A DNA stretch of 37,506 nt, taken from contig DASPOF010000082.1 in assembly GCA_035626155.1 (NCBI GenBank), positions 1-37,506 on the forward strand. Direction: 5' to 3'. This stretch comes from DASPOF01 sp035626155 (GTDB lineage: Bacteria; Desulfobacterota; Binatia; Binatales; Binataceae). The position numbers were made by a program, and so were the translations under genes. The notes under the pieces were generated by a model. The model made no database searches. It had not been told where the DNA came from and worked only from the letters and a program-made list of their open reading frames with translations. Shown here one piece after another: positions 30,441-37,506 of the stretch. Positions within the stretch are counted from its first letter, which is position 1. The number at the start of each line of letters is the position of its first letter.

Positions 30441-31238
30441 ATGGCAAACGTAATCGTGGCGGGAGCGGCGGGCCGGATGGGCCGCCTGTTGGTCGCGATG
30501 GTCGCGCGCGACCCGGCCCACAGGCTCGTCGGCGCCGTCGAGGCGTCCGGCGTTGCGGCGATTGGCGCCGATGCGGGCGAGATCGCGGGAGTGGGCGCGC
30601 TCGGCGTGAAGATATCCGCCGATTACGCCGCGCTTGCCCGTCCCGATACCGTCACGCTCGATTTCACCACCGCGGCCGCATCGCTCGAACACCTGGAAGC
30701 CGCGGTGAAGACCGGCGCGGCGATCGTGATCGGCTCGACCGGCTTCACGCCCGAGCTCGACAAGCGCGCCCGCGAGATCGCCCCGCGCACGCGCACCGTA
30801 CTCGCGCCGAACATGAGCGTGGGCGTGAACGTGCTCATGAAGATCGTCGAGGAGGTCGCGGCGACGCTGCCCGACTTCGATGCCGAGGTGCTCGAGATTC
30901 ACCATCGCACGAAAGTGGATGCGCCCAGCGGCACCGCGCTCGCGCTCGGACGCGCGATTGCGGCGGCGCGCAAAACCGACTTCGCTGCCAACGCGATCCA
31001 CGGCCGCGAGGGCATCACCGGCGTGCGCCCGGCAGGCGCGATCGCGGTGATGGCGCTGCGGGCGGGCGATGCGGTCGGCGATCACACGGTGATTTTCGGC
31101 GGGCAGGGCGAGCGGCTGGAGCTGACCCATCGCGCGCAAAGCCGCGACTCTCTCGCGCGAGGGGCGATTCGCGCCGCGGACTGGCTGGTTCGCCAGAAGC
31201 CTGGACTTTATTCGATGCGCGACGTGCTCGGGCTGTAA
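30441..31238 (+). CDS. dapB: 4-hydroxy-tetrahydrodipicolinate reductase
   Basis: 265 residues, the usual length. DapB reduces the DapA product in the diaminopimelate/lysine pathway. Rossmann motif VAGAAGRMGR (7-15), the nucleotide-pocket GSTGF (98-102), APNMSVGVN, and the substrate site EIHHRTKVDAPSGTA with His154, His155 and Lys158. No dapA or other lysine gene is beside it. GGGAGA precedes the ATG. It converges on the membrane-protein gene at 31246 with only 7 bp between the stops. Confidence 0.96.
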   Translation: MANVIVAGAAGRMGRLLVAMVARDPAHRLVGAVEASGVAAIGADAGEIAGVGALGVKISADYAALARPDTVTLDFTTAAASLEHLEAAVKTGAAIVIGSTGFTPELDKRAREIAPRTRTVLAPNMSVGVNVLMKIVEEVAATLPDFDAEVLEIHHRTKVDAPSGTALALGRAIAAARKTDFAANAIHGREGITGVRPAGAIAVMALRAGDAVGDHTVIFGGQGERLELTHRAQSRDSLARGAIRAADWLVRQKPGLYSMRDVLGL

Positions 31239-31245
31239 CGGTTGC

Positions 31246-32289
31246 TCACGATGGCTGGCGCGCGCGCGTGCTCGTCCCGGATGGTGCGGCGGGCGCGTCC
31301 ACCTGCGCACCCTCCGTATCGAACGTCGCCCAGCGCTCGACCAATTTCAGGCGAAGGCCACGGTGGCCCCGCATGAAGTAGGCAGTCATCGCGAGCAGGG
31401 CGAGGATGTTCCCGGCAACGATTTTCCACCATCCGAGCGCCTCCAGCACCGACTGATCGATGACGGTCACGAAGCCGACGAAGAACACTTCGAAAACCGA
31501 GAACAGCAGAAACACGCCGAGCGCGAGAAACGGCTCCCATTCGGACGCTGCGAGCAGGATCGCGATCCCAATTCCGAACCCGGCGAACGCCAACAGGTGA
31601 AGCACTGTGTAGCCGATCACCAGCGGTGCGGTGACCGCGGCGGTGGCGGTCAGCGGCGCCTGCTCGAACAGCATCGCCCCCAGCATCGCGGGCGTCCGCA
31701 GGACCTCACCCGATGCGAGGTCGTAGGCGAGGAACCAGAGCGCAACGACGCTCGCGCCAACCATCCCTGCGATTACGCCCTCGCGCGCGACCGGAAGCCA
31801 CGCGCCGAGGAGATTTCGCGCGAGCGCCGGATGCCGCCAGAAGAAGTATGCGAGCATCGCCGCGGTCGCCAGCAGGTTGCCCACGAGGATTCCCCACCAC
31901 GTGAGGGCCGCCATCACGGCCGGCCCGAGGAACATCACAACCGCGATGAAAAAAACCTCGAAGGCGCCGAAGAATATCAGCACTGAAACCAACAATGACG
32001 GCTCCGCCTCGGCGGCCTCGAGCAGCAGCGCGCCCGCGACGCCCACGATTATGAATCCGAGGAAGTGAAGGGCCGAGTATTGCGCGGTCAGTAGAATCGC
32101 GTTGCGCTGGACCTCAGGGTGGCGCAAGCCGTGAAGAATCGCCGCAGCCAGAAGCGCCGGGGTCTCGAGCGGATGGCCCCGAGCGAAATCGAAGACTAGA
32201 AACCATGCTGCGACCGCGCCGCCGCCGATGGCTCCTGCCACCGCGCCGTCGATGACCGTCCGCGTCCTCGAATGCTGCATCGCGACCAT
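31246..32289 (-). CDS. Integral membrane protein of two 156-residue halves
   Basis: 347 residues, about eight membrane helices. The second half repeats the first with a period of exactly 156 residues and no visible gap: AAWFLVFDFARG (27-38) with ALWFLAYDLASG (183-194), LHFLGF (74-79) with LHLLAF (230-235), FEVFF (110-114) with FEVFF (266-270), and WWGILVGNLLA (131) with WWKIVAGNILA (287). Conserved His75/His231, Glu111/Glu267, Asp34/Asp190 and the WW pairs lie in or near membranes and could bind a metal or haem, but that is conjecture. No family is recognised. The C-terminal 25 residues are polar and disordered. Confidence 0.8.
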   Translation of the reverse strand: MVAMQHSRTRTVIDGAVAGAIGGGAVAAWFLVFDFARGHPLETPALLAAAILHGLRHPEVQRNAILLTAQYSALHFLGFIIVGVAGALLLEAAEAEPSLLVSVLIFFGAFEVFFIAVVMFLGPAVMAALTWWGILVGNLLATAAMLAYFFWRHPALARNLLGAWLPVAREGVIAGMVGASVVALWFLAYDLASGEVLRTPAMLGAMLFEQAPLTATAAVTAPLVIGYTVLHLLAFAGFGIGIAILLAASEWEPFLALGVFLLFSVFEVFFVGFVTVIDQSVLEALGWWKIVAGNILALLAMTAYFMRGHRGLRLKLVERWATFDTEGAQVDAPAAPSGTSTRARQPS

Positions 32290-32480
32290 CCTCGCGAGCG
32301 CGCCGGCAACCTCGCGCTGCTAATCCCGATCGCTCGCGCGTACTCGGAGCCAGGACCGTGTATCCAACCGAGTAGTAACCCCGTGCCAAAGTACCGGCAA
32401 GCGCCGAAATTCTCCGTGGCGGAGTTCCTTGCGAAAATCTGTGAGCAGTAGTTCTGTAGGAGTGGCGGGTTTGGTTTGCA

Positions 32481-33041
32481 ATGAAGGATGATCAACTGGA
32501 GCGAAAGGTCGAAGGCGGCGCCGATGCGACGTCGCCGGTGCGAGGCCCGGTCGCTGAATTTCTTTCCAACGATCATGCGCGGCTCGACGCGCTGCTCACG
32601 CGCGCGGGATCGTGCCGGAACGCCGATGAGCTCGGGGCATACCAGGAGTTCCGCCGCGGCCTCCTGCGCCATATCGCAATGGAAGAAAAAGTGCTGCTGC
32701 CGGCGGCGGAGCGCGCGCGCGGCGCTCCGCTCGATGCGGCGGCGCGGCTCAGGCTCGACCATGGCGCGCTCGCGGCATTGATGATGCCCTCGCCGACCCC
32801 CGCGATCGTCCGCGCGATCCGCACCGTGCTCGGCAAGCACAATCAGATCGAGGAAGCACCGGGCGGAGTGTACGAGACCTGCGAGCAGCTTGCCGGTCCG
32901 GCGTCACAGCGGTTGCTGGACCAGCTTCGCGCGACACCGCCGGTCCCGGTCAAGCCCAACCTCGATACGCCAAAAGTATTCGAGGCGGTGCGGCGCGCGC
33001 TCGCTCGCGCCGGCTACGAAGAGCATCTGGCCGACGGCTGA
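32481..33041 (+). CDS. Hemerythrin-like (HHE) domain protein
   Basis: 186 residues. The HHE four-helix bundle is visible: FLSNDHARLDALL (His32), LLRHIAMEEKVLLPAAE (His64, Glu68/69), LRLDHGALAALM (His94) and VLGKHNQIEEAPGGVYE (His120, Glu124/125), a full set of di-iron ligands. HHE proteins sense or store oxygen or nitric oxide, or repair damaged iron centres. The C-terminal 45 residues are a short helical extension. Divergent from the duplicated membrane protein (191 bp between). Single-gene unit; no terminator is visible. Confidence 0.86.
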   Translation: MKDDQLERKVEGGADATSPVRGPVAEFLSNDHARLDALLTRAGSCRNADELGAYQEFRRGLLRHIAMEEKVLLPAAERARGAPLDAAARLRLDHGALAALMMPSPTPAIVRAIRTVLGKHNQIEEAPGGVYETCEQLAGPASQRLLDQLRATPPVPVKPNLDTPKVFEAVRRALARAGYEEHLADG

Positions 33042-33119
33042 ACGCCCGTCCGACAAATCACATGGAAACTGCCGCCGGCCGACGCTGGCGGCGCGATGAC
33101 GGACCGCGGCGCGCCCGCA

Positions 33120-33983
33120 TCAGGGCACGTGCTCCCAGGCGTGGTAGGAGCTGCGCACGAGCGGCGCTGACTCGACGTGACGGAACCCCAGCGCGAGCGC
33201 CTCGCGCCTGAGTTCCGCAAACTCATCGGGCGTGACGTAACGCGCAACCGGCAGATGGTCTTTCGACGGGCGCAGGTACTGGCCGAGCGTCAGGATGTCG
33301 CATTCGACGCCGCGAAGATCGCGCATCACGCGGGCCAGCTCGTCGTGCTCCTCGCCGAGTCCGAGCATGATGCCCGCCTTGGTCAGAATCGTGCGGCCCA
33401 GCGCGTGCGCCGAATCTTTCGCCTGCCGAATCACGCCGAGCGATCGCTGGTAGTGCCCGCCCGGCCGCGCGGTCCGATACAGGCTCGGCACGGTCTCGAT
33501 GTTGTGATTGTAGATGTCGATCGGCGAGCGAATGACCGTCTCGACGCTCGCTGAAGATCCCTGGAAGTCGGGCACCAGCACCTCGATGCGCGTCGCGGGA
33601 AGCATCGCCCTGATCGAGCGCGCGGTCGCGGCGAAATGCGAAGCGCCGCCGTCGGGCAGATCGTCGCGATCCACGGAAGTGACGACCACGTGGGCGAGTC
33701 CCAACCGCGCCGCCGCCTCGGCGATCCGGCGCGGCTCGTCGGGGTCGAGCGGGCGGGCCTTTCCGTGCGCAACCGCGCAGTAGGGGCAATTGCGCGTGCA
33801 TACATCGCCCATCAACATGAAAGTCGCCGTGCGATGGGAGAAGCACTCGCCGATATTCGGGCAGCATGCCTCCTGGCAGACGGTGTGAAGCCTGAGTTCG
33901 CCGAGCATCGCGCGCGTGCGCGAGTACTCCGGCGACACCGGCGCGCGGACTTTGATCCAGTCCGGATGTCTGCGCTCAGCCAT
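33120..33983 (-). CDS. lipA: Lipoyl synthase
   Basis: 287 residues from the ATG at 33981-33983, which overlaps the lipB stop; the longer open frame upstream reads through lipB in another frame. Radical-SAM enzyme that inserts two sulfurs into octanoyl groups. Both Fe-S sites are complete: auxiliary cluster C-x4-C-x5-C (Cys36, Cys41, Cys47 in CQEACCPNIGEC) and SAM cluster C-x3-C-x2-C (Cys62, Cys66, Cys69 in CTRNCPYC). The C-terminal VRSSYHA supplies the serine that ligates the auxiliary cluster. Last gene of the lipoate-dependent unit. Confidence 0.96.
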   Translation of the reverse strand: MAERRHPDWIKVRAPVSPEYSRTRAMLGELRLHTVCQEACCPNIGECFSHRTATFMLMGDVCTRNCPYCAVAHGKARPLDPDEPRRIAEAAARLGLAHVVVTSVDRDDLPDGGASHFAATARSIRAMLPATRIEVLVPDFQGSSASVETVIRSPIDIYNHNIETVPSLYRTARPGGHYQRSLGVIRQAKDSAHALGRTILTKAGIMLGLGEEHDELARVMRDLRGVECDILTLGQYLRPSKDHLPVARYVTPDEFAELRREALALGFRHVESAPLVRSSYHAWEHVP

Positions 33984-34692
33984 CGGTCGCTTCCGGCGCG
34001 TGCGATTGCTGATTCGCATCGACGTGCCGCCAGATTTCGCTCGATGCGGCAAGCGTGGCGGCCAGGTAGCCGAACACGTCACGAAAACAATCCGCCGCCA
34101 TCTCCGAAAAAGCCGCAACGCTGATATCGCGTCGCCCGAGTTCGGCGGTCGACGTCATCTCGCAACCCGAAATCCCGCATGGGACGATGGAGTCGAAGTA
34201 GCTCAAATCGGTGGATACGTTGAGTGCGAATCCGTGGCAGGTGACCCATCGCCGGATCCCAACGCCTATCGATCCGATCTTGCGGTTCGCCACCCAGACG
34301 CCGGTCAGCCCGGCGCGCCGCTGCGCATCGATGCCGCATCGCGCCAGCGCGCGCATCATGACCTCTTCGAGCGCGCGCAGGTAGCGCGTCACGTCTCGCG
34401 CGGCCCCGTCAAGTTTCAGGATTGGATATCCGACCAACTGGCCCGGCCCGTGATAGGTCACCTGCCCGCCGCGCGAGACGCGAACCACCGGCACGCCGGC
34501 GCGGCGGGCGAGAACGAATTTTTCGTCGGCGCCGCGTCCGAGCGTGAAGACGTGCGGATGTTCGAGCAGCAGGAGCGTGTCGCCGATTTCGCCCGCAAGC
34601 CGCGCGGCGACCATCGCGGTCTGCAGTTCGAGTGCGCGATCGTACTCGACGGCGCCCAACTCCGCGATCGCCAATGTTCCGCCCTGCGCCAT
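33976..34692 (-). CDS. lipB: Octanoyltransferase
   Basis: 238 residues. LipB moves octanoyl from ACP to the lipoyl domain of E2, giving the substrate of LipA. Marks: LLLEHPHVFTLGRGADE, RGGQVTYHGPGQLVGYPI, the acyl-binding NRKIGSIGVGI (Lys138) and the nucleophile region IVPCGISGCEMTS (Cys172). The C-terminus is 20-30 residues longer than in E. coli. It ends within lipA by an 8-nt overlap and begins 30 nt after the lpdA stop. Confidence 0.95.
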   Translation of the reverse strand: MAQGGTLAIAELGAVEYDRALELQTAMVAARLAGEIGDTLLLLEHPHVFTLGRGADEKFVLARRAGVPVVRVSRGGQVTYHGPGQLVGYPILKLDGAARDVTRYLRALEEVMMRALARCGIDAQRRAGLTGVWVANRKIGSIGVGIRRWVTCHGFALNVSTDLSYFDSIVPCGISGCEMTSTAELGRRDISVAAFSEMAADCFRDVFGYLAATLAASSEIWRHVDANQQSHAPEATDG

Positions 34693-34722
34693 GGTTCTAC
34701 GGCAAAGTCCTAGAGCAAGTTC

Positions 34723-36135
34723 CTACAGATTGATCGCCTCGCCGTCGGCCGCCAGAGCCGCTTCCATGATCGCTTCCGACATCGTCGGATGGGGATGCAC
34801 GCTTTTCCCGAATTCGGCCGTGGTGGCCTCGAGCGTTTTCCCGAGCACGACTTCGGAAATGATATCGGTCGCGTTGTGGCCGATTATCTGGCATCCGATC
34901 ACTTCGCCATATTGTTTCGTCGCAACCAGTTTCACAAATCCCTCCGCCTGGTTGATCGCGACCGCCTTGCCGAGCGCGCGCATCGGAATCTTGCCGACCT
35001 TCACCTCGATTCCACGCGCGCGCGCATCGGCCTCGCTCAGTCCCACCGTCGCGACTTCGGGCTCGCAGTAGATGCATCCCGCGATCGAGAGCAGGTCGAA
35101 GCCCGGCTCGCGCACTCCCGCCATTATCTCGACCGCCGCGATTCCCTCGGCGGAGGCCTTGTGGGCGAGCAGGGGAGGGCGGACCACATCGCCGATCGCA
35201 TAGATGCTGGGACAAGCCGTGCGGAACGAGTCGTCGATCTTGATGAAGCCGCCGCGCTCGAACTCGACGCCGGCGCTTTCGAGTCCGAGGTTGGCGCTGA
35301 GCGGAACTCGCCCCACCGCTATCAGCACGGAGTCGGCGTCGACGGACTTCTCCGCGCCGGCCGCATCGACCGTGACCCTCCACGCATTGCCGCTTCGCGC
35401 GATCGACTTGTAGCCGTGGCCGAGCATCACCGTAACGCCGCGCTTGACGAACGCCCGGCGCAGTTCCTCGGCCAGTTCCGCATCGAAGCCGGGCAGCATC
35501 TGCTTTTCCAGTTCGACGATCGTGACTTTGACGCCGAACGCCTGATAGAAGTAGCCGAATTCGAGTCCGATCGGACCCGCTCCGATCACGACGATGCTCG
35601 CGGGGAGGCGGTCGGCAACCAGCGCCTCCTTGCTCGTCATCACGCCGTCGCCCACTTTCATCCCGGGAAACAGGCGCTCGCCCGAGCCGGTCGCGATGAG
35701 GATTCGCTCGGCCTCGATCGATGCGGCCGGAGGCGGCGGCTTGTCTGCGGCTTGCGCGAGCGCGAGCCGATGCGGTCCGGCGACCGACGCCTCGGCTTCG
35801 TAGAAATCGATGTTGTTCTTCTTCAGCAGGTAGCGGACGCCGCGCGCGAGCTTGTCGGCGGCGGCGCGCGAGCGCGCGATCACCCTTTTGAAATCGACGC
35901 GCACCTCGCCAACTTCGATCCCATGCTCCTTCGCTGCGCCGCGGATAGTCTCCATCGCCTCGGCGGAATTGAGCAGCGCCTTCGACGGGATGCATCCCCA
36001 GTTGAGGCACACGCCGCCGGGGCGATCGCGCTCCACGACGGCGACCTTCATCTTGAGTTGGCTTGCACGGATCGCGGCGACGTATCCACCGGGGCCCGAG
36101 CCGATTACGGCGAGGTCGTAGCGTGAGTTGGGCAA
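34723..36135 (-). CDS. lpdA: Dihydrolipoyl dehydrogenase (E3)
   Basis: 470 residues, normal length. FAD/NAD disulfide oxidoreductase that reoxidises dihydrolipoyl-E2. FAD motif VIGSGPGGYVAA (10-21); redox disulfide in GGVCLNWGCIPSKALL (Cys43, Cys48); NAD motif VVIGAGPIGLEFGYF; second FAD motif IYAIGDVVRPPLLAHKA; C-terminal dimer catalytic pair in HPHPTMSEA (His/Glu). Ten bases separate it from the E2 gene, so it is dedicated to that complex rather than shared only. Confidence 0.96.
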   Translation of the reverse strand: MPNSRYDLAVIGSGPGGYVAAIRASQLKMKVAVVERDRPGGVCLNWGCIPSKALLNSAEAMETIRGAAKEHGIEVGEVRVDFKRVIARSRAAADKLARGVRYLLKKNNIDFYEAEASVAGPHRLALAQAADKPPPPAASIEAERILIATGSGERLFPGMKVGDGVMTSKEALVADRLPASIVVIGAGPIGLEFGYFYQAFGVKVTIVELEKQMLPGFDAELAEELRRAFVKRGVTVMLGHGYKSIARSGNAWRVTVDAAGAEKSVDADSVLIAVGRVPLSANLGLESAGVEFERGGFIKIDDSFRTACPSIYAIGDVVRPPLLAHKASAEGIAAVEIMAGVREPGFDLLSIAGCIYCEPEVATVGLSEADARARGIEVKVGKIPMRALGKAVAINQAEGFVKLVATKQYGEVIGCQIIGHNATDIISEVVLGKTLEATTAEFGKSVHPHPTMSEAIMEAALAADGEAINL

Positions 36136-36145
36136 GTTGGGCTCC

Positions 36146-37506
36146 TCACACGAGCAGGCTTGCGGGGTTTTCGAGGAACCGCTTCAGCTCGCCGATGAAT
36201 CGCCCCGCGACGACTCCATCGACAATCCGATGATCGCACGAAATCGTGAGCATCATGGTCTTTCCAACCGCGAGCTGCCCGTCGCGCACCACCGGGCGAT
36301 CCTTGATCGCGCTGACCGCGAGGATCGCAGCCTGCGGCGGCACGATCACCGCGGCGAAGTGCTCGACTCCAAGCATCCCCATGTTCGAGATCGTGAAAGT
36401 CGCGCCCGACAGCTCATCGGTGGTGAATCCGCCGCGGCCCGACTTGGCGACGAGCAGGTGCGCCGTCCGCGCGATCTCGGGCAATGAGAGCCGCTCGCAT
36501 TCCTTGACGACCGGCAGCAGCAGCCCGTCCTCGACCGCGACGGCGAACGCGATGTTGATATGCGGATGGATGACGATCCCTTCGTCCTGGTACGACGCAT
36601 TGATTCGCGGGTAGCGCGAGAGCGCGAGCGCGCACGCCTTCACGATTATGTCGTTGTACGAGATCTCCTCCTCGAAGAGTTCGGTCGCCTCGAGCGATTT
36701 CTTGAGTTTGACCGCCTCCTCCATGTCCACATCCATCGTGAGGTAGAAGTGAGGGATCTCGCGCTTGGACGTCGCGGTCCGAAGCGCGATCGACTTGCGC
36801 ATCTTGGAGAACTCTTCGCGCGAGCCGGGTTCGCCCTCGCGCGGCGCGACGAGCCGGCGGAACCGGAACAACTGCTCCTGGCGAAGGTAATTGTCGAGGT
36901 CGCGCTTGGTGATGCGGCCCTCGGGCCCTGTGCCGCGCACTTGCGATAGATCGACGCCAGCCTCCTCTGCGGCGCGGCGCGCGAGCGGCGAGGCGCGGAG
37001 CTTCTCGCCAACCGCGGGCGCAGGGGCCGCCGATGGCTCGGCGGTGCGAGCTGGCGGCCGCGGCGGCATCGGGATTGCCGTCGGCGCGGCCGACTGGATC
37101 GCGCTCATCGCGGGATGAAATTGCGGCGCGGCATAGGCGGCCTCCGCCGCAGCCGCGGCGGCAGAGGGAAGAGCAGGCGACGGCGCCGGCGGCCCTTCCT
37201 TCCTCGCTCTGCGCGTTACGGGCTTCGGCTCGGGTTTCTTCTCGACCGGCTTCGCCGCGGCCGCGGCCCGCGCGGCGGCATCGAGCGGACGAAGCGTTGC
37301 GATGACGGCGCCTACCGGAGCGGTTTCGCCTTCCTGCAACTTGATTTCTTCCAACACTCCGTCATCGAAGGCCTCGAGCACCATGTCGGCCTTGTCGGTC
37401 TCGACCTCGGCGATAACTTCGCCGACGCGGATCGCGTCGCCGGGACGCTTCAGCCAGCGGATGATCTTGCCCTCCTCCATCGTGTCGGAGAGCTTCGGCA
37501 TGGTGA
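36146..37506 (-). CDS. pdhC: 2-oxoacid (probably pyruvate) dehydrogenase E2, 5' end at window edge
   Basis: At least 451 residues. The first ATG inside the window is 37499-37501 (MPKLSDTMEEGKI), but families often carry a few residues before it and the frame stays open to the edge, so the true start may lie outside. Domains: one lipoyl domain (1-75, Lys37 in ETDKAD); an Ala/Pro/Lys-rich linker (75-165); peripheral subunit-binding domain (about 168-205, ASPLARRAAEEAGVDLSQV); and the acetyltransferase core with SCDHRIVDG (His424, Asp428). The lipoyl domain with SDTME and the TFTISNMGMLGVEHF core fit pyruvate dehydrogenase E2. E1 genes are expected just outside the window. Confidence 0.93.
   Translation of the reverse strand, partial: TMPKLSDTMEEGKIIRWLKRPGDAIRVGEVIAEVETDKADMVLEAFDDGVLEEIKLQEGETAPVGAVIATLRPLDAAARAAAAAKPVEKKPEPKPVTRRARKEGPPAPSPALPSAAAAAAEAAYAAPQFHPAMSAIQSAAPTAIPMPPRPPARTAEPSAAPAPAVGEKLRASPLARRAAEEAGVDLSQVRGTGPEGRITKRDLDNYLRQEQLFRFRRLVAPREGEPGSREEFSKMRKSIALRTATSKREIPHFYLTMDVDMEEAVKLKKSLEATELFEEEISYNDIIVKACALALSRYPRINASYQDEGIVIHPHINIAFAVAVEDGLLLPVVKECERLSLPEIARTAHLLVAKSGRGGFTTDELSGATFTISNMGMLGVEHFAAVIVPPQAAILAVSAIKDRPVVRDGQLAVGKTMMLTISCDHRIVDGVVAGRFIGELKRFLENPASLLV

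Noticed and set aside
34789..36126. 445-codon plus-strand frame opposite lpdA
   Set aside because: Long only because high-GC coding DNA lacks stops in the antisense frame; lpdA is unmistakable.

Overview
The window is high-GC, gene-dense chromosomal DNA from a Gram-negative (diderm) bacterium: it carries a phospholipid-transport (Mla) system with an outer-membrane lipoprotein. An F420 biosynthesis gene (cofC) and an F420-type luciferase-like oxidoreductase occur beside ordinary proteobacterial-style housekeeping genes. That mix would fit an uncultured lineage such as Candidatus Binatota (Desulfobacterota_B) or a relative. This placement is an inference; no database was consulted.

Layout. 1-2116 (minus): obgE (cut by the window edge), rpmA, rplU and sufT, with a clear terminator between rpmA and obgE. 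2117-7751: a secreted SBBP-repeat protein (plus), flanked by two clusters of the same small palindromic repeats and itself carrying one such repeat in frame; then a DEDDh exonuclease/GIY-YIG/Fe-S-cysteine fusion protein. 7914-17206: a cysteine-rich secreted protein and a signalling island. The island holds a hybrid histidine kinase, a HExxH zinc peptidase and a possible 44-residue ORF in one minus-strand unit, then a lone receiver protein divergent from a second, membrane-bound hybrid kinase with three tandem-duplicated PAS domains and an HPt domain. 17264-19924 (minus): F420-type oxidoreductase, dienelactone hydrolase, TPR-SH3 protein. 20079-24563 (plus): cofC-mlaE-mlaF-mlaD-mlaC-mlaA, closed by a strong terminator. 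24612-26943 (minus): padR, a 27-residue coupled ORF, doxX and a kelch protein, with a palindromic operator candidate. 27057-28988: an outer-membrane barrel-like protein and a decaying HigBA-type toxin-antitoxin locus with a relic of a second copy. 28989-33041: GFA-family protein, DUF1054 protein, a double zinc-site mini-protein, dapB, a perfectly duplicated membrane protein (minus) and a hemerythrin-like protein. 33120-37506 (minus): pyruvate/2-oxoacid dehydrogenase E2, lpdA, lipB, lipA, a compact lipoate-dependent module.

How the genes work together. The last block makes a lipoylated E2, the E3 that reoxidises it, and the two enzymes that build lipoate on it. The Mla block moves phospholipids between the two membranes and is apparently co-transcribed with an F420 biosynthesis gene. 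The two hybrid kinases share a core and probably form a local phosphorelay in which only one has an HPt domain. No tRNA, rRNA, CRISPR array, complete insertion sequence or prophage was seen.
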